A stretch of 64,000 nt of DNA from Tessaracoccus sp. OS52 (GCF_020687685.1 NZ_JAJEWM010000001.1:1116001-1180000), one strand, 5' to 3'; shown: positions 19,883 through 27,917, counted from the first letter of the stretch. Made by a program: numbers and translations. Notes: generated by a model not told the origin, from the sequence alone.

Positions 19883-21844
19883 ATGTCACTCCTGGAATCC
19901 ATCCGCACGCCGAAGGACCTGCGAGCGCTGACCAAGCGCCAGCTGATCCTTCTGGCGGACGAGATCCGGGGATTCCTGGTCACCAAGGTCAGCCGCACCG
20001 GCGGCCACCTGGGCCCCAATCTGGGCGTCGTGGAACTCACCATCGGCCTGCACCGGGTCTTCGATTCGCCCAAGGACCCGATCATCTTCGACACCGGTCA
20101 CCAGAGCTACGTCCACAAGCTGCTCACCGGCCGCAGCGGTGGATTCGACGGTCTCCGTCAGAGCGGCGGTCTGTCGGGATACCCCAGCCGCGCGGAGTCG
20201 GAGCACGACTGGGTGGAGAACTCCCATGCCTCCACCTCGCTTTCCTGGGGAGAGGGACTGGCCAAGGGGTTCAAGCTCCGCGGCGAGGACCGCACGGTCG
20301 TCGTGGTGGTGGGTGACGGCGCCCTGACCGGCGGCATGGCCTGGGAGGCGCTCAACAACATCGCCACCCGCGACGACCTGCGCATCGTCATCGTCGTCAA
20401 CGACAACGGACGCTCCTACACCCCAACCGTCGGCGGCCTGGCCAAGCACCTCGCAGCGTTGCGCACCGACAAGCGCTACGAGCGCACCCTCAGCTTCATC
20501 AAGCGGCGCGTGACCGGGATGCCGGTGATGGGCCGCCCCGTATATGACCTGCTGCACGGCTTCAAGACAGGGGTGAAGGACGTCCTCGCCCCGCAGGGCA
20601 TGTTCTCCGACCTGGGTATCAAGTACACCGGACCGATCGACGGCCACGACATCGGCGCGGTGATCTCCCATCTCGAGGCGGCGCGCCAGTACGGCGGTCC
20701 AGTGATCGTCCATGCCATGACGCGCAAGGGCAAGGGGTTCCGGGCGGCCGAGGAGAACGAGGAGGACCGGTTCCACGCCGTCGGCAAGATCAACGAGTTC
20801 ACGGGCGAGCCGCTGTCGGCCGCGGTACAGGCCACCTGGACCGACGCCTTCGCCGAGGCCATGGTGCAGATCGGGCGGCGCCGCCCCGACGTCGTGGCCA
20901 TCACCGCCGCAATGCTCAACCCCACGGGGCTCGGCCGGTTCGCCGCCGCGTTCCCGGACCGCACCTTCGACGTCGGAATCGCCGAGCAGCACGCGGTGGT
21001 CTCCGCCGCGGGTCTCGCGGCCGCCGGAATGCACCCGGTGGTGGCCCTCTACGCCACCTTCGTCAACCGCGCCTTCGACCAGGTCCTGATGGACGCGGGA
21101 CTGCACGGCCTCGGGGTCACGTTCGCCCTGGACCGTTCCGGCATCACGGGCACCGACGGGGCCAGCCACAACGGCATGTGGGACATCTCCCTGCTGGGAC
21201 TCGTGCCCGGCCTGGAGATCGCCTCACCGCGGGACCAGACCCGCCTCGTGGACGCACTGGAGAGGTCCGTCAGCATCGATGACCGGCCGACGGTGGTGCG
21301 CTACTCCAAGGAACGCCTACCCGACGCGCTGCCGGCCGTGACCCAGCGTGGCAGCGGGCGGGACCAGGTGGACATCCTGCGGCTGGACCAGTCACCGAGC
21401 GTCCTGGTGGTCGGCTACGGCCAGTTCGCCGGGATCGGCATGGAGGTGGCCTCCAGGCTGGCGAAGCAGGGCTTTGCCAGCACGGTGGCGGATCCGCTGT
21501 GGTGCGTTCCGGTCAGCCCGGAACTCGTCTCCCTGGTGGCCGAGCACGAACTCGCGGTCAGCATCGAGGACAACCTGCTGCAGGGCGGCCTGGGTGAGCG
21601 CCTGCGGGCCGAACTGGCTGCCGCTGGCGTCGACGTTCCAGTCATGGCGTTCGGGATCCCGCAGAGCTACCTGGCCCACGGGTCCCGCGACGAGGTCCTG
21701 GAAGCGGTGGGACTCAACAGCAAGGACATCGCCAGGAGAGTGCTTGAGCGCGTCCTGACGGGCTCAGACTCGTCCGGAGACCTCCAGGAGCAACGGCTCG
21801 AGGAACTCGACCTGCCAGGCACGGGCGCCGCGCCGTCGGAGTGA
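19883..21844 (+). CDS. dxs: 1-deoxy-D-xylulose-5-phosphate synthase
   Basis: 653 residues; condenses pyruvate and glyceraldehyde-3-phosphate, the first step of the MEP isoprenoid pathway, with thiamine diphosphate and Mg2+. Visible: the thiamine motif GDGALTGGMAWEALNN with the distal VNDNGRSY, the catalytic-side FDTGHQSYVHK, and the transketolase pyrimidine domain DVGIAEQHAVVSAAGLA. ATG 19883 is seven bases after TAGTAT, again leaderless-like. Its last 81 bases overlap the opposite RNase D gene, so the two C termini are encoded on the same DNA. Confidence 0.95.
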   Translation: MSLLESIRTPKDLRALTKRQLILLADEIRGFLVTKVSRTGGHLGPNLGVVELTIGLHRVFDSPKDPIIFDTGHQSYVHKLLTGRSGGFDGLRQSGGLSGYPSRAESEHDWVENSHASTSLSWGEGLAKGFKLRGEDRTVVVVVGDGALTGGMAWEALNNIATRDDLRIVIVVNDNGRSYTPTVGGLAKHLAALRTDKRYERTLSFIKRRVTGMPVMGRPVYDLLHGFKTGVKDVLAPQGMFSDLGIKYTGPIDGHDIGAVISHLEAARQYGGPVIVHAMTRKGKGFRAAEENEEDRFHAVGKINEFTGEPLSAAVQATWTDAFAEAMVQIGRRRPDVVAITAAMLNPTGLGRFAAAFPDRTFDVGIAEQHAVVSAAGLAAAGMHPVVALYATFVNRAFDQVLMDAGLHGLGVTFALDRSGITGTDGASHNGMWDISLLGLVPGLEIASPRDQTRLVDALERSVSIDDRPTVVRYSKERLPDALPAVTQRGSGRDQVDILRLDQSPSVLVVGYGQFAGIGMEVASRLAKQGFASTVADPLWCVPVSPELVSLVAEHELAVSIEDNLLQGGLGERLRAELAAAGVDVPVMAFGIPQSYLAHGSRDEVLEAVGLNSKDIARRVLERVLTGSDSSGDLQEQRLEELDLPGTGAAPSE

Positions 21845-22984
21845 GTCCCCGAAGTCGGGTTCCTGGACGTGGTGGTAGACGACTTCCTGCAGGATGGCCG
21901 GCGGCGCGATGAGGCTGGGCTGCAGCATCAGTTCGCAGGCCAGCTCATCCACTGCCGCACGCACCCGGGGCCAGAGTTCGGCAGCCTCAGGATGGGTCCG
22001 GTCCCAGTTCTTCGGGTGCGGGATTCCGGTCGCTGGCGGACGCCGGGCCGGGTACTGTCCGGGCTTCAACTGCGTCACGCGCTCCAGCGCCTGCAGCCAG
22101 TTGGTGCGGTAACGCTGGCTTCCGCGATGGCGGAATCCGGGGATCGATGAGACGTCCGCAGCGCCCGGCAGGGGAGCCTCCGCCTTGGCCCGCGCCGCCA
22201 ATTCGATGATGGCCGAGTCATGCAGGATCCTGCCCGGGGGACGGTCACGTTCCCTCGCGATCCTGTCGCGCTCCTGCCACAGTTCCCTGGCCACCGCCAA
22301 CTGGCGCGGGCTGCGCAGTGATGTGACCCCGCTGAGTCGACGCCAAGGGTCCTGACGGGGAGCGGCAGGCATCCTGAAGTGCTCCAAGGTGGCCGCGAAC
22401 TCCTGCTCGGCCCACTCCAGCCGGCCTGCAGCGGCGAGCTCGGAGTGGATCACCTCTGCTAGCTCCAGCAGGTAGTCCACGTCCAGGGCTGCGTAGATGA
22501 GCCAGTCCGTCGGCAGGGGCCGGGTGGACCAGTTCTGGGCCGAGTGGGCCTTGCGCAGCGAGATTCCCAGTTTCGACTCCAACAGTGCGCCGAGGCTCAC
22601 CCCCGGTTCTCCGAGCAGCCGGGCACCCAGCTCGGTGTCGAAGAGCCTCGGAGGGACGACGCCGGCCTCCCGCATCGAGGTGAGGTCCTGGCTGGCCGCG
22701 TGCACCACCCAGGTGGCGTCGCCGCAGACGTCGACGAGGCTGCTGAGCTGGGCGACGCCGTCGGTCTCGAATTCGACCGGGTCGATCAACCAGGTACCTG
22801 CGCCCTCCCGACGGATCTGGAACAGGTAGGCCTTGGGCCAGTATCGGTGCCCGTGGGCGCGCTCGGCGTCGAAGGCGACGGGCCCCTCCGCTGCTGAAAG
22901 CGCTGCCAGGCACTCCTCCAGCTGGGCACCGGTGGAGACCACCGGGCGCAGTTCCTCCCGCGACTGTTCGACGAAACCGGTCAC
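21764..22984 (-). CDS. rnd: ribonuclease D family 3'-5' exonuclease
   Basis: 406 residues. The DEDD exonuclease fold shows FDAER (Asp39, Glu41) near the N terminus, HAASQDLTSM in the middle and YAALDVDYLLEL, the Asp/Tyr motif; an HRDC domain follows (~215-290) and a C-terminal extension to 406. Processes stable RNA 3' ends. GTG 22984 overlaps the DUF3000 stop (GTGA), so the two are coupled, as in other actinobacteria. Converges on and overlaps dxs by 81 bases. Confidence 0.9.
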   Translation of the reverse strand: MTGFVEQSREELRPVVSTGAQLEECLAALSAAEGPVAFDAERAHGHRYWPKAYLFQIRREGAGTWLIDPVEFETDGVAQLSSLVDVCGDATWVVHAASQDLTSMREAGVVPPRLFDTELGARLLGEPGVSLGALLESKLGISLRKAHSAQNWSTRPLPTDWLIYAALDVDYLLELAEVIHSELAAAGRLEWAEQEFAATLEHFRMPAAPRQDPWRRLSGVTSLRSPRQLAVARELWQERDRIARERDRPPGRILHDSAIIELAARAKAEAPLPGAADVSSIPGFRHRGSQRYRTNWLQALERVTQLKPGQYPARRPPATGIPHPKNWDRTHPEAAELWPRVRAAVDELACELMLQPSLIAPPAILQEVVYHHVQEPDFGDSLRRRGARAWQVEFLEPLLLEVSGRV

Positions 22985-23559
22985 GCGCGCCCCGGGAACT
23001 GGACCACTCCGGGTGGCAGCGGTGGGCGTCCTCCGACGTGACCGAGCAGGTCCTGCCAGGCGTACAGATGGCCGGTCAGCGGGTTGTGCTCATCAAGTTC
23101 GGGGGTCCAGGAGGATCGAATCTCCACGTCGGCCTGGTCCGCTGTGTCCGACATCTCTCCGAAACTCTTGCCGTAGGACGCCGTCACCGTGCCGGCGAGC
23201 GCAGTGTGCCTGGCTCCGCGGGCGTCGAGCGCGTCGGTCATCCAGGACCAGGCGACGTCGGGCAACAGCGGATCGGTGACCATTTCCATGTCCACCTCCG
23301 CCCGGGCGAAGGACACCACCCGGAAGGTCCCGTGCCAGGCGTCGTTTCCCAGTGGGTCATGGAGCAGGATGAGACGACCGCTCGCCACCAGTTCGTCACC
23401 GTCGGAGAACTCGGCGGACAGCGCGACGGAGAACGGAGCGATGCGCTGCGGGGAGCCGATCTCCTCCACCGTCAGGCCTTTCCTCCAGGTCATGGCAGAC
23501 AGTTCTTCAACCGCCCGCCGGAAACCCGCGGGAGGGTTGCTGGATCTGGTTTCGCCCAC
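22981..23559 (-). CDS. DUF3000 family protein
   Basis: 192 residues, soluble. Family blocks seen: FRRAVEELSAMTWRKGLTVE, then DPLGNDAWHGTFRVVSFARA and LDEHNPLTGHLYAWQDLLGH near the C terminus. The family is confined to actinobacteria and nearly always precedes the RNase D gene; no function is established. GTG 23559 is six bases after TAGGCT (23571-23566), so the mRNA is probably leaderless and carries DUF3000-rnd. Confidence 0.85.
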   Translation of the reverse strand: MGETRSSNPPAGFRRAVEELSAMTWRKGLTVEEIGSPQRIAPFSVALSAEFSDGDELVASGRLILLHDPLGNDAWHGTFRVVSFARAEVDMEMVTDPLLPDVAWSWMTDALDARGARHTALAGTVTASYGKSFGEMSDTADQADVEIRSSWTPELDEHNPLTGHLYAWQDLLGHVGGRPPLPPGVVQFPGRA

Positions 23560-23565
23560 CTGAGC

Positions 23566-23571
23566 AGCCTA
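23566..23571 (-). promoter_or_regulatory. -10 box of DUF3000-rnd
   Basis: TAGGCT on the minus strand ends six bases before GTG 23559; leaderless layout. Confidence 0.55.
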
Positions 23572-23619
23572 GGCCGCGGCACTGACAATGCCCGGGTGGC
23601 GCGCCGCACGGGCCCCGTG

Positions 23620-24048
23620 CTAATGCGCCTTCGGCTGCAGGGTGAGGCTCACCGAGTTGATGCAGTAGCGCAGGTCCGTGGGGGTGTCGTAACCCTCACC
23701 CTTGAACACGTGACCCAGGTGGCCGTCGCAGGTGGCGCAGCGGACCTCGACCCGCGGGGGACCCGGCAGCGACCTGTCCTCCAGGTAGCGGACGCGGTCC
23801 TCGGCGAGCGGCTCGAAGAAGCTTGGCCAACCGCAGTGAGACGAGAACTTCTGGTCGCTGCGGAACAGTTCCGCGCCGCATCCTTTGCACGCGTACACAC
23901 CCTCTGTTTCCGTGTCGGTGTACTCGCCGACGAAGGGGCGCTCGGTGCCACCCTGGCGGAGCACGTGGTACTCGAGATCGTTCAACTGCTCCCGCCAGGC
24001 CGTGTCGGGCTTGGACAGCGGAGCGACGTAGATGTCGTCGGTGGTCAT
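23620..24048 (-). CDS. msrB: peptide-methionine (R)-S-oxide reductase
   Basis: 142 residues; reduces methionine-R-sulfoxide in proteins. The catalytic Cys129 is in RYCINSVSL. The structural zinc is held by Cys54/Cys57 (CKGC) and Cys104/Cys107 (CATC), and SHCGWPSF is the substrate loop. ATG 24048 follows AAGGAGG. Cytosolic, no signal peptide. No msrA is adjacent. Confidence 0.95.
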   Translation of the reverse strand: MTTDDIYVAPLSKPDTAWREQLNDLEYHVLRQGGTERPFVGEYTDTETEGVYACKGCGAELFRSDQKFSSHCGWPSFFEPLAEDRVRYLEDRSLPGPPRVEVRCATCDGHLGHVFKGEGYDTPTDLRYCINSVSLTLQPKAH

Positions 24049-24097
24049 GTGATCCTCCTTTTCGCTCCAGTCTAGGTGCGTTGTCCGACGGCCTGAC

Positions 24098-24103
24098 TAC
24101 GCT
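24098..24103 (+). promoter_or_regulatory. -10 box of the LigD-type polymerase gene
   Basis: TACGCT ends seven bases before ATG 24111; leaderless layout. Confidence 0.5.
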
Positions 24104-24110
24104 TACGCCC

Positions 24111-25175
24111 ATGGCCAAATCCGATGCGATCGAACTCGAGGTCAACGGGCGGGCGGTGCGGCTCTCCAGCCCTGACAAGCCGTACTTCCCGGAACTGGGA
24201 CTGACCAAGCGGGACGTTGCTGAGTACGTGATCGCCGTCGGTGACGGCATGATCGCGGCTCTGCAGGACCGGCCCACGACGATGGAACGCTGGCCCGGCG
24301 GTGTGGTGGAGGGAGCGGTCATCTCCACGCGTCAGGACAACCGCGGTGACGCCTTCTACCAGAAGCGGACTCCGAAGGGCGCGCCAGACTGGGTCCAGCG
24401 CGCCACCATCACGTTCCCGTCGGGCAGAACCGCCGAGACCGTGGCGCCGGCGGACGTCGCGACCCTCGTGTGGATGGTGAACCTGGGCACTCTCCGGTTC
24501 CACGCCTGGCCTGTGCGAGCGTCGGCACCCGATGCGGTGGACCAGTTGCGCATCGACCTCGACCCGCAGCCGGGGACCGACTACGCCGACGCAGCCAAGG
24601 CCTCACTGGTGCTGCGGGAGGTCCTGGCTGAGGCGGGTCTGGCCGGGTTTCCCAAGACGAGTGGCGGTCGGGGATTGCATGTGTTCGTCCCCATCGAGCC
24701 GTTGGACTTCATCGACGCCAGGCACGCCACCATCGCGCTGGGACGCGAGCTGGCCCGGCGGATGCCGGACGAGGTGACGGTGAACTGGTGGAAGGAGGAG
24801 CGCGGCGAGCGCATCTTCATCGACTTCAACCAGATGGCCCGTGACCGCCTGATGGCCTCGGCCTACTCAATCCGCCCCGTCCCCCAAGCACGGGTTTCCG
24901 CGCCCCTCGCGTGGGAAGAGGTCGGCGAGGTCTCGCCGGACCAGTTCACCGTCCCGACGATGCTGACCCGGTATGCAGAACTGGGCGACGTGTGGGCGCC
25001 CTACTACGAGACCGTTGCGGGGGACGCCTCGGTGGCTCTGGCCTGGTACGAGCGCGACGCCGAAAACGGCGAGGGGGAACTGCCGTATCCGCCGGAGTAC
25101 CCCAAGATGGAGGGCGAACCGATTCGGGTTCAGCCGTCCCGGGCGAGGAAGCCGGAGGACGACGCCGAATCGTGA
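24111..25175 (+). CDS. LigD-type polymerase/primase domain protein (stand-alone PolDom)
   Basis: 354 residues, the length of a single archaeo-eukaryotic primase-like polymerase domain. RIDLDPQPG carries the paired catalytic aspartates, SGGRGLHVFVP is the nucleotide-binding segment and FIDFNQMARDR supplies the third acidic residue. In mycobacteria such proteins (LigD polymerase domain, PolD1) add ribonucleotides during end joining and gap repair. No ligase or nuclease domain is fused and no ku gene is visible. ATG 24111 is seven bases after TACGCT, leaderless-like. Confidence 0.88.
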   Translation: MAKSDAIELEVNGRAVRLSSPDKPYFPELGLTKRDVAEYVIAVGDGMIAALQDRPTTMERWPGGVVEGAVISTRQDNRGDAFYQKRTPKGAPDWVQRATITFPSGRTAETVAPADVATLVWMVNLGTLRFHAWPVRASAPDAVDQLRIDLDPQPGTDYADAAKASLVLREVLAEAGLAGFPKTSGGRGLHVFVPIEPLDFIDARHATIALGRELARRMPDEVTVNWWKEERGERIFIDFNQMARDRLMASAYSIRPVPQARVSAPLAWEEVGEVSPDQFTVPTMLTRYAELGDVWAPYYETVAGDASVALAWYERDAENGEGELPYPPEYPKMEGEPIRVQPSRARKPEDDAES

Positions 25176-25184
25176 ATGGCGCGT

Positions 25185-25958
25185 TCAGTCGTCTTCGTCA
25201 GGGGATTCGAGCGGCTCGGCGTCGAGGAGGTCCATGGCGGCGAAGGCGTACCTTGCCAGGGTCAGTTCCACCAGCCGGGGATCCGCACCTATCGGGTCGC
25301 CCACCGCGAGCGCACCGGCCCGCAGAGCCGCTTGGTGGTGCGCCCGGTACACCGGCCCGGGGGTGAGGAACAGTGATCCGACGGCGATGTGGCGGCGCCC
25401 TTGCGCGCGGAGGGCGGCCACGGCCGTGGCGGTACCCCGGCCGGTGGTGTCATTGACCGCTAGCTGGACGGGTAGCTTGTGGTGCGCCGCCCATTGCCGG
25501 GCCCGTCTGGCCAGGAGCGACGTGCCGCGCACATCTCCGCCCTCGGGGGCTGCCAGGACCAGTGCGTCGATCTCGACGGCGTTGGCTCGGTGGAGGGCCT
25601 CGCGGACCTTGTCGTCGAGCACGTTCAGCAATTCGGCGGCAGGTCCGATGGGACGGGAGATCACGACGTTGACGCTGCGGTTGAGACTCTCGACGGCGTC
25701 CCGGGCCTTGCTGACGATGGGGGAGTGGTCCGCGGCCGAGACCAGGTCGAGGGGGACGATCGCGATCTCGACGGCGCCCTCCCCGGCGAGGCGCTGGACC
25801 ACTTCGATTACGCCCGGACCGCCGGGACCCAGCATGCCCAGGCTGACGTCGAGGTCCGGCCGGAGGGCGCTCAGCTTCTGGGCGATCGAGCCGAGAGCCG
25901 CACCGACCGCTGGATCCTCGTCGCCAAGGGCAACTAGGACGATCGCGGGTGCAGCCAC
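25185..25958 (-). CDS. CbiX/sirohydrochlorin chelatase-like protein
   Basis: 257 residues with two CbiX-like halves: LVALGDEDPAVGAAL at the N terminus and AVGSLFLTPGPVYRAH in the C-terminal half. Active chelatases have HGSR at the first position; here the His is Leu and the Ser is Asp, so metal insertion into sirohydrochlorin is doubtful. GTG 25958 follows GGGAGGAG at eight bases. It converges on the LigD-type gene. No siroheme or cobalamin genes are in the window. Confidence 0.7.
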   Translation of the reverse strand: MAAPAIVLVALGDEDPAVGAALGSIAQKLSALRPDLDVSLGMLGPGGPGVIEVVQRLAGEGAVEIAIVPLDLVSAADHSPIVSKARDAVESLNRSVNVVISRPIGPAAELLNVLDDKVREALHRANAVEIDALVLAAPEGGDVRGTSLLARRARQWAAHHKLPVQLAVNDTTGRGTATAVAALRAQGRRHIAVGSLFLTPGPVYRAHHQAALRAGALAVGDPIGADPRLVELTLARYAFAAMDLLDAEPLESPDEDD

Positions 25959-26062
25959 TGGCTGATCTCCTCCCGGGCAGGTCTGCTGGTCAAGACTTCT
26001 GTCCCACATTTTGGGACGTTGGGGTGAATTGCGCAACCCGGCTGCGGTCAGGGGAAACGCGA

Positions 26063-26095
26063 AACCCCCTCGGAAGCCAAGGGCCTGAGGGGGTT
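26063..26095 (-). terminator. terminator of the minus-strand tRNA-Val
   Basis: AACCCCCTC (26063-26071) pairs with GAGGGGGTT (26087-26095). Read on the minus strand it follows the tRNA-Val(CAC) gene by nine bases and ends in GGGGGTTTC, a Rho-independent shape. Confidence 0.75.
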
Positions 26096-26104
26096 CCTGC
26101 GCGG

Positions 26105-26176
26105 TGGGCGATGGCGGTTTCGAACCGCCGACCTCTTCGGTGTGAACGAAGCGCGCTACCACTGCGCCAATCGCCC
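26105..26176 (-). tRNA. tRNA-Val (anticodon CAC)
   Basis: 72 nt cloverleaf. Acceptor GGGCGAT pairs with ATCGCCC, discriminator A. The anticodon stem CTTCG/CGAAG encloses the loop TTCACAC, giving CAC (reads GUG). T-loop TTCGAAA. CCA is not encoded (CCG follows). Nine bases differ from the Val-GAC tRNA on the other strand, including compensatory pairs 30:38 and 49:63. Confidence 0.95.
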
Positions 26177-26374
26177 GTGCAGCTAGGGAGCTTAGCGCAA
26201 CTTGGGCCCGTTTCCCAACCGGAACAGTTGACGAGGGGGCTCAGTGCGGCCGCGGAAGAGCTGGTCCGGTGTCCTGGGGGCCGCTGTGACCGCGGTCGCA
26301 ACGCGCCATCAGGCATGATTTGGCTTCCTCCCGAATGCTGCGCTATGGTTTTCCACGCGTCGGAAACGGCGCAT

Positions 26375-26447
26375 GCGGACGTGGCTCAGTTGGTAGAGCA
26401 TCACCTTGCCAAGGTGAGGGTCGCGAGTTCGAATCTCGTCGTCCGCT
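26375..26447 (+). tRNA. tRNA-Gly (anticodon GCC)
   Basis: 73 nt. Acceptor GCGGACG pairs with CGTCCGC, discriminator T. The anticodon stem TCACC/GGTGA encloses TTGCCAA, anticodon GCC. T-arm GCGAG TTCGAAT CTCGT. CCA is not encoded. First of three tandem plus-strand tRNAs. Confidence 0.95.
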
Positions 26448-26492
26448 CGGAGAAACCTCTCCCAGTCCCACATGGGGAGTTGAACTCCACCG

Positions 26493-26563
26493 GGTGGAGT
26501 GGCCGAGAGGCGAGGCAACGGACTGCAAATCCGTGTACACGGGTTCAAATCCCGTCTCCACCT
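26493..26563 (+). tRNA. tRNA-Cys (anticodon GCA)
   Basis: 71 nt. Acceptor GGTGGAG pairs with CTCCACC, discriminator T. The stem ACGGA/TCCGT encloses CTGCAAA, anticodon GCA. T-loop TTCAAAT. One base separates it from the next tRNA, so the transcript must be cut between them. Confidence 0.95.
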
Positions 26564-26564
26564 C

Positions 26565-26636
26565 GGGCGGTTGGCGCAGTGGTAGCGCGCTTCCCTGACA
26601 CGGAAGAGGTCGCCGGTTCAAACCCGGCATCGCCCA
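26565..26636 (+). tRNA. tRNA-Val (anticodon GAC)
   Basis: 72 nt. Acceptor GGGCGGT pairs with ATCGCCC (one G-U), discriminator A. The stem CTTCC/GGAAG encloses CTGACAC, anticodon GAC. T-loop TTCAAAC. Close paralogue of the minus-strand Val(CAC) gene 388 bases away, forming a 72-base imperfect inverted repeat. Confidence 0.95.
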
Positions 26637-26641
26637 CGTAG

Positions 26642-26665
26642 AACCCCTAGGTGACTAGGGGTTTT
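26642..26665 (+). terminator. terminator of the plus-strand tRNA operon
   Basis: AACCCCTAG - GTGA - CTAGGGGTT followed by TT: a 9-bp perfect stem with a four-base loop and a T tract, six bases after tRNA-Val(GAC). Confidence 0.9.
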
Positions 26666-26734
26666 GTCGCTTCTACGGTCTTTCAGCCGTCACGGACCGC
26701 AGCTCGCAATCGAAGCCGCCGAAAACCCTCAGCC

Positions 26735-27658
26735 TCAACCAGTACGTGGTGAGGCCACTCTCGGCGGCCTACCGACCCGTGGCCGGGTGATCGCGGCTTC
26801 GAGCCAGTCGGTCATGTGCGCCAGGGCGTCCGGGGTGAGGTCGTGGGGCCCTTCGCGCCAGACGGTGTGCAGCACACCGTCGGCGAAGGCTTGTTGGACG
26901 CGTCTGGCGCCCTCGGCCGGGAAGGGCACGTCGTCCTGCGCGGCGGTGGCCAGGATCTGTTTGCCCCGTATGCCTGCCGCGATCGCCTCGTAGCCGCCCT
27001 CGGCCTCGAGCCCGGGGATGTACCAGCCGGGATTGTGCACGACGTCGTGGCTGCGGCACGCCTCGAACGTCGTCAAGCCGCAACTGATCACGCCCATCTC
27101 GATGCGGGGATCAATTGCCAGGCACAGGAACGCAATCTGCCCGCCGAGGGAGTGCCCGATCAGGCCGACGCCGGTCACCCCGTTCAGCCCCTCCAGGTAG
27201 CGGGCGCAGGCCAACACGTCCTGTACATACTCGGCATGGAGCGACCGGCCGAGGGCGACGGCGTTGAGCGCGCGCGAGAGCTCGTACTTGGCGTGATTGC
27301 CGGCCGGGTCCGCGCGACTCTCGAAGCAGTCGAGATCCGGCATGATCACGGTGAAGCCCTTCTCGGCCATCGTCCGTCCATAGGCGGCGTCGGGGTTTCC
27401 CGACAGGCCGGCGGGCTCGCTCTTGCCGAGCTCGTACTCGTCGTTGTGCTGGTGGATGGCCACCACCCCACCCCGGCTGTTCCCGTTGGCGGGCCGGTAC
27501 AGGAGGCAGGGGATGGCCATGCCGTTGATGGGGTTGCAGACCGAACCCTCGAAGAGGTCAGCCGTCGGCGTCGGTGACTGGACCGGTGACCAGGTAGCTT
27601 CCCCTGCAGCATCCGGGATCGTGGCACCCAGCAGGTCAGCCACCTGCTGCCCGGTCAA
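26735..27658 (-). CDS. alpha/beta hydrolase (dienelactone hydrolase-like)
   Basis: 307 residues from TTG 27658. The nucleophile elbow is GLIGHSLGGQIAF, with ATAAQDDVPFP giving the Asp region and EGPHDLTPDA the His. GGVVAIHQHNDEYELGKSEPAG resembles the oxyanion part of large DLH-type hydrolases. Substrate unknown. TTG 27658 has no ribosome site; an in-frame ATC at 27695-27697, thirteen codons upstream, has AAGGAG five bases before it and fits better (see findings). First gene of the accessory stretch after the tRNAs. Confidence 0.75.
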   Translation of the reverse strand: MTGQQVADLLGATIPDAAGEATWSPVQSPTPTADLFEGSVCNPINGMAIPCLLYRPANGNSRGGVVAIHQHNDEYELGKSEPAGLSGNPDAAYGRTMAEKGFTVIMPDLDCFESRADPAGNHAKYELSRALNAVALGRSLHAEYVQDVLACARYLEGLNGVTGVGLIGHSLGGQIAFLCLAIDPRIEMGVISCGLTTFEACRSHDVVHNPGWYIPGLEAEGGYEAIAAGIRGKQILATAAQDDVPFPAEGARRVQQAFADGVLHTVWREGPHDLTPDALAHMTDWLEAAITRPRVGRPPRVASPRTG

Positions 27659-27751
27659 CTGCGCGCCAGGGCTGGCTGGGTCGTCGTGCTTGTTGATGCT
27701 GGCTCCTTCGTCGGGGTCCGGTTCCGCTTCCTCGCGCGAGGGGGCAGTCGT

Positions 27752-27847
27752 TCAGCGTGAGATGGCCAGCAGCGTACCGTCGGCCGCTTCGATCCGGTAC
27801 GGGCCGACGTGGGCGTCGTCGAATGTTGCGAGGTCCTGCGGATGAAC
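27752..27847 (-). pseudogene. possible remnant of a coding sequence
   Basis: An open tail of about 31 codons, DLATFDDAHVGPYRIEAADG then TLLAISR and stop, looks like natural protein sequence (hydrophobic pattern, low Arg/Pro) while the frame upstream of it does not. No start codon or ribosome site is seen. It may be the 3' scar of a deleted gene lying between the hydrolase and the kinase. It could also be chance. Confidence 0.25.
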
Positions 27848-27905
27848 CGACGGCGCCCCTCGACTTCCGTTGGGCCGAGGGGGACTCGAACCGTGGGGGC
27901 CGCCG

Positions 27906-27911
27906 TAGGGT
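27906..27911 (+). promoter_or_regulatory. -10 box of the APH(6)-like gene
   Basis: TAGGGT ends six bases before GTG 27918; with initiation about seven bases downstream the mRNA would begin at the start codon. Confidence 0.55.
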
Positions 27912-27917
27912 GGTGGC

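Noticed and set aside
19886-21169. A 427-codon frame antisense to dxs.
   Set aside because: Shadow; no recognisable domain or ribosome site.
26637-26735. attL/attR-like repeat of the tRNA-Val 3' end marking an integrated element.
   Set aside because: No second copy of the tRNA 3' end was seen in the following 9 kb, and no integrase gene is present.
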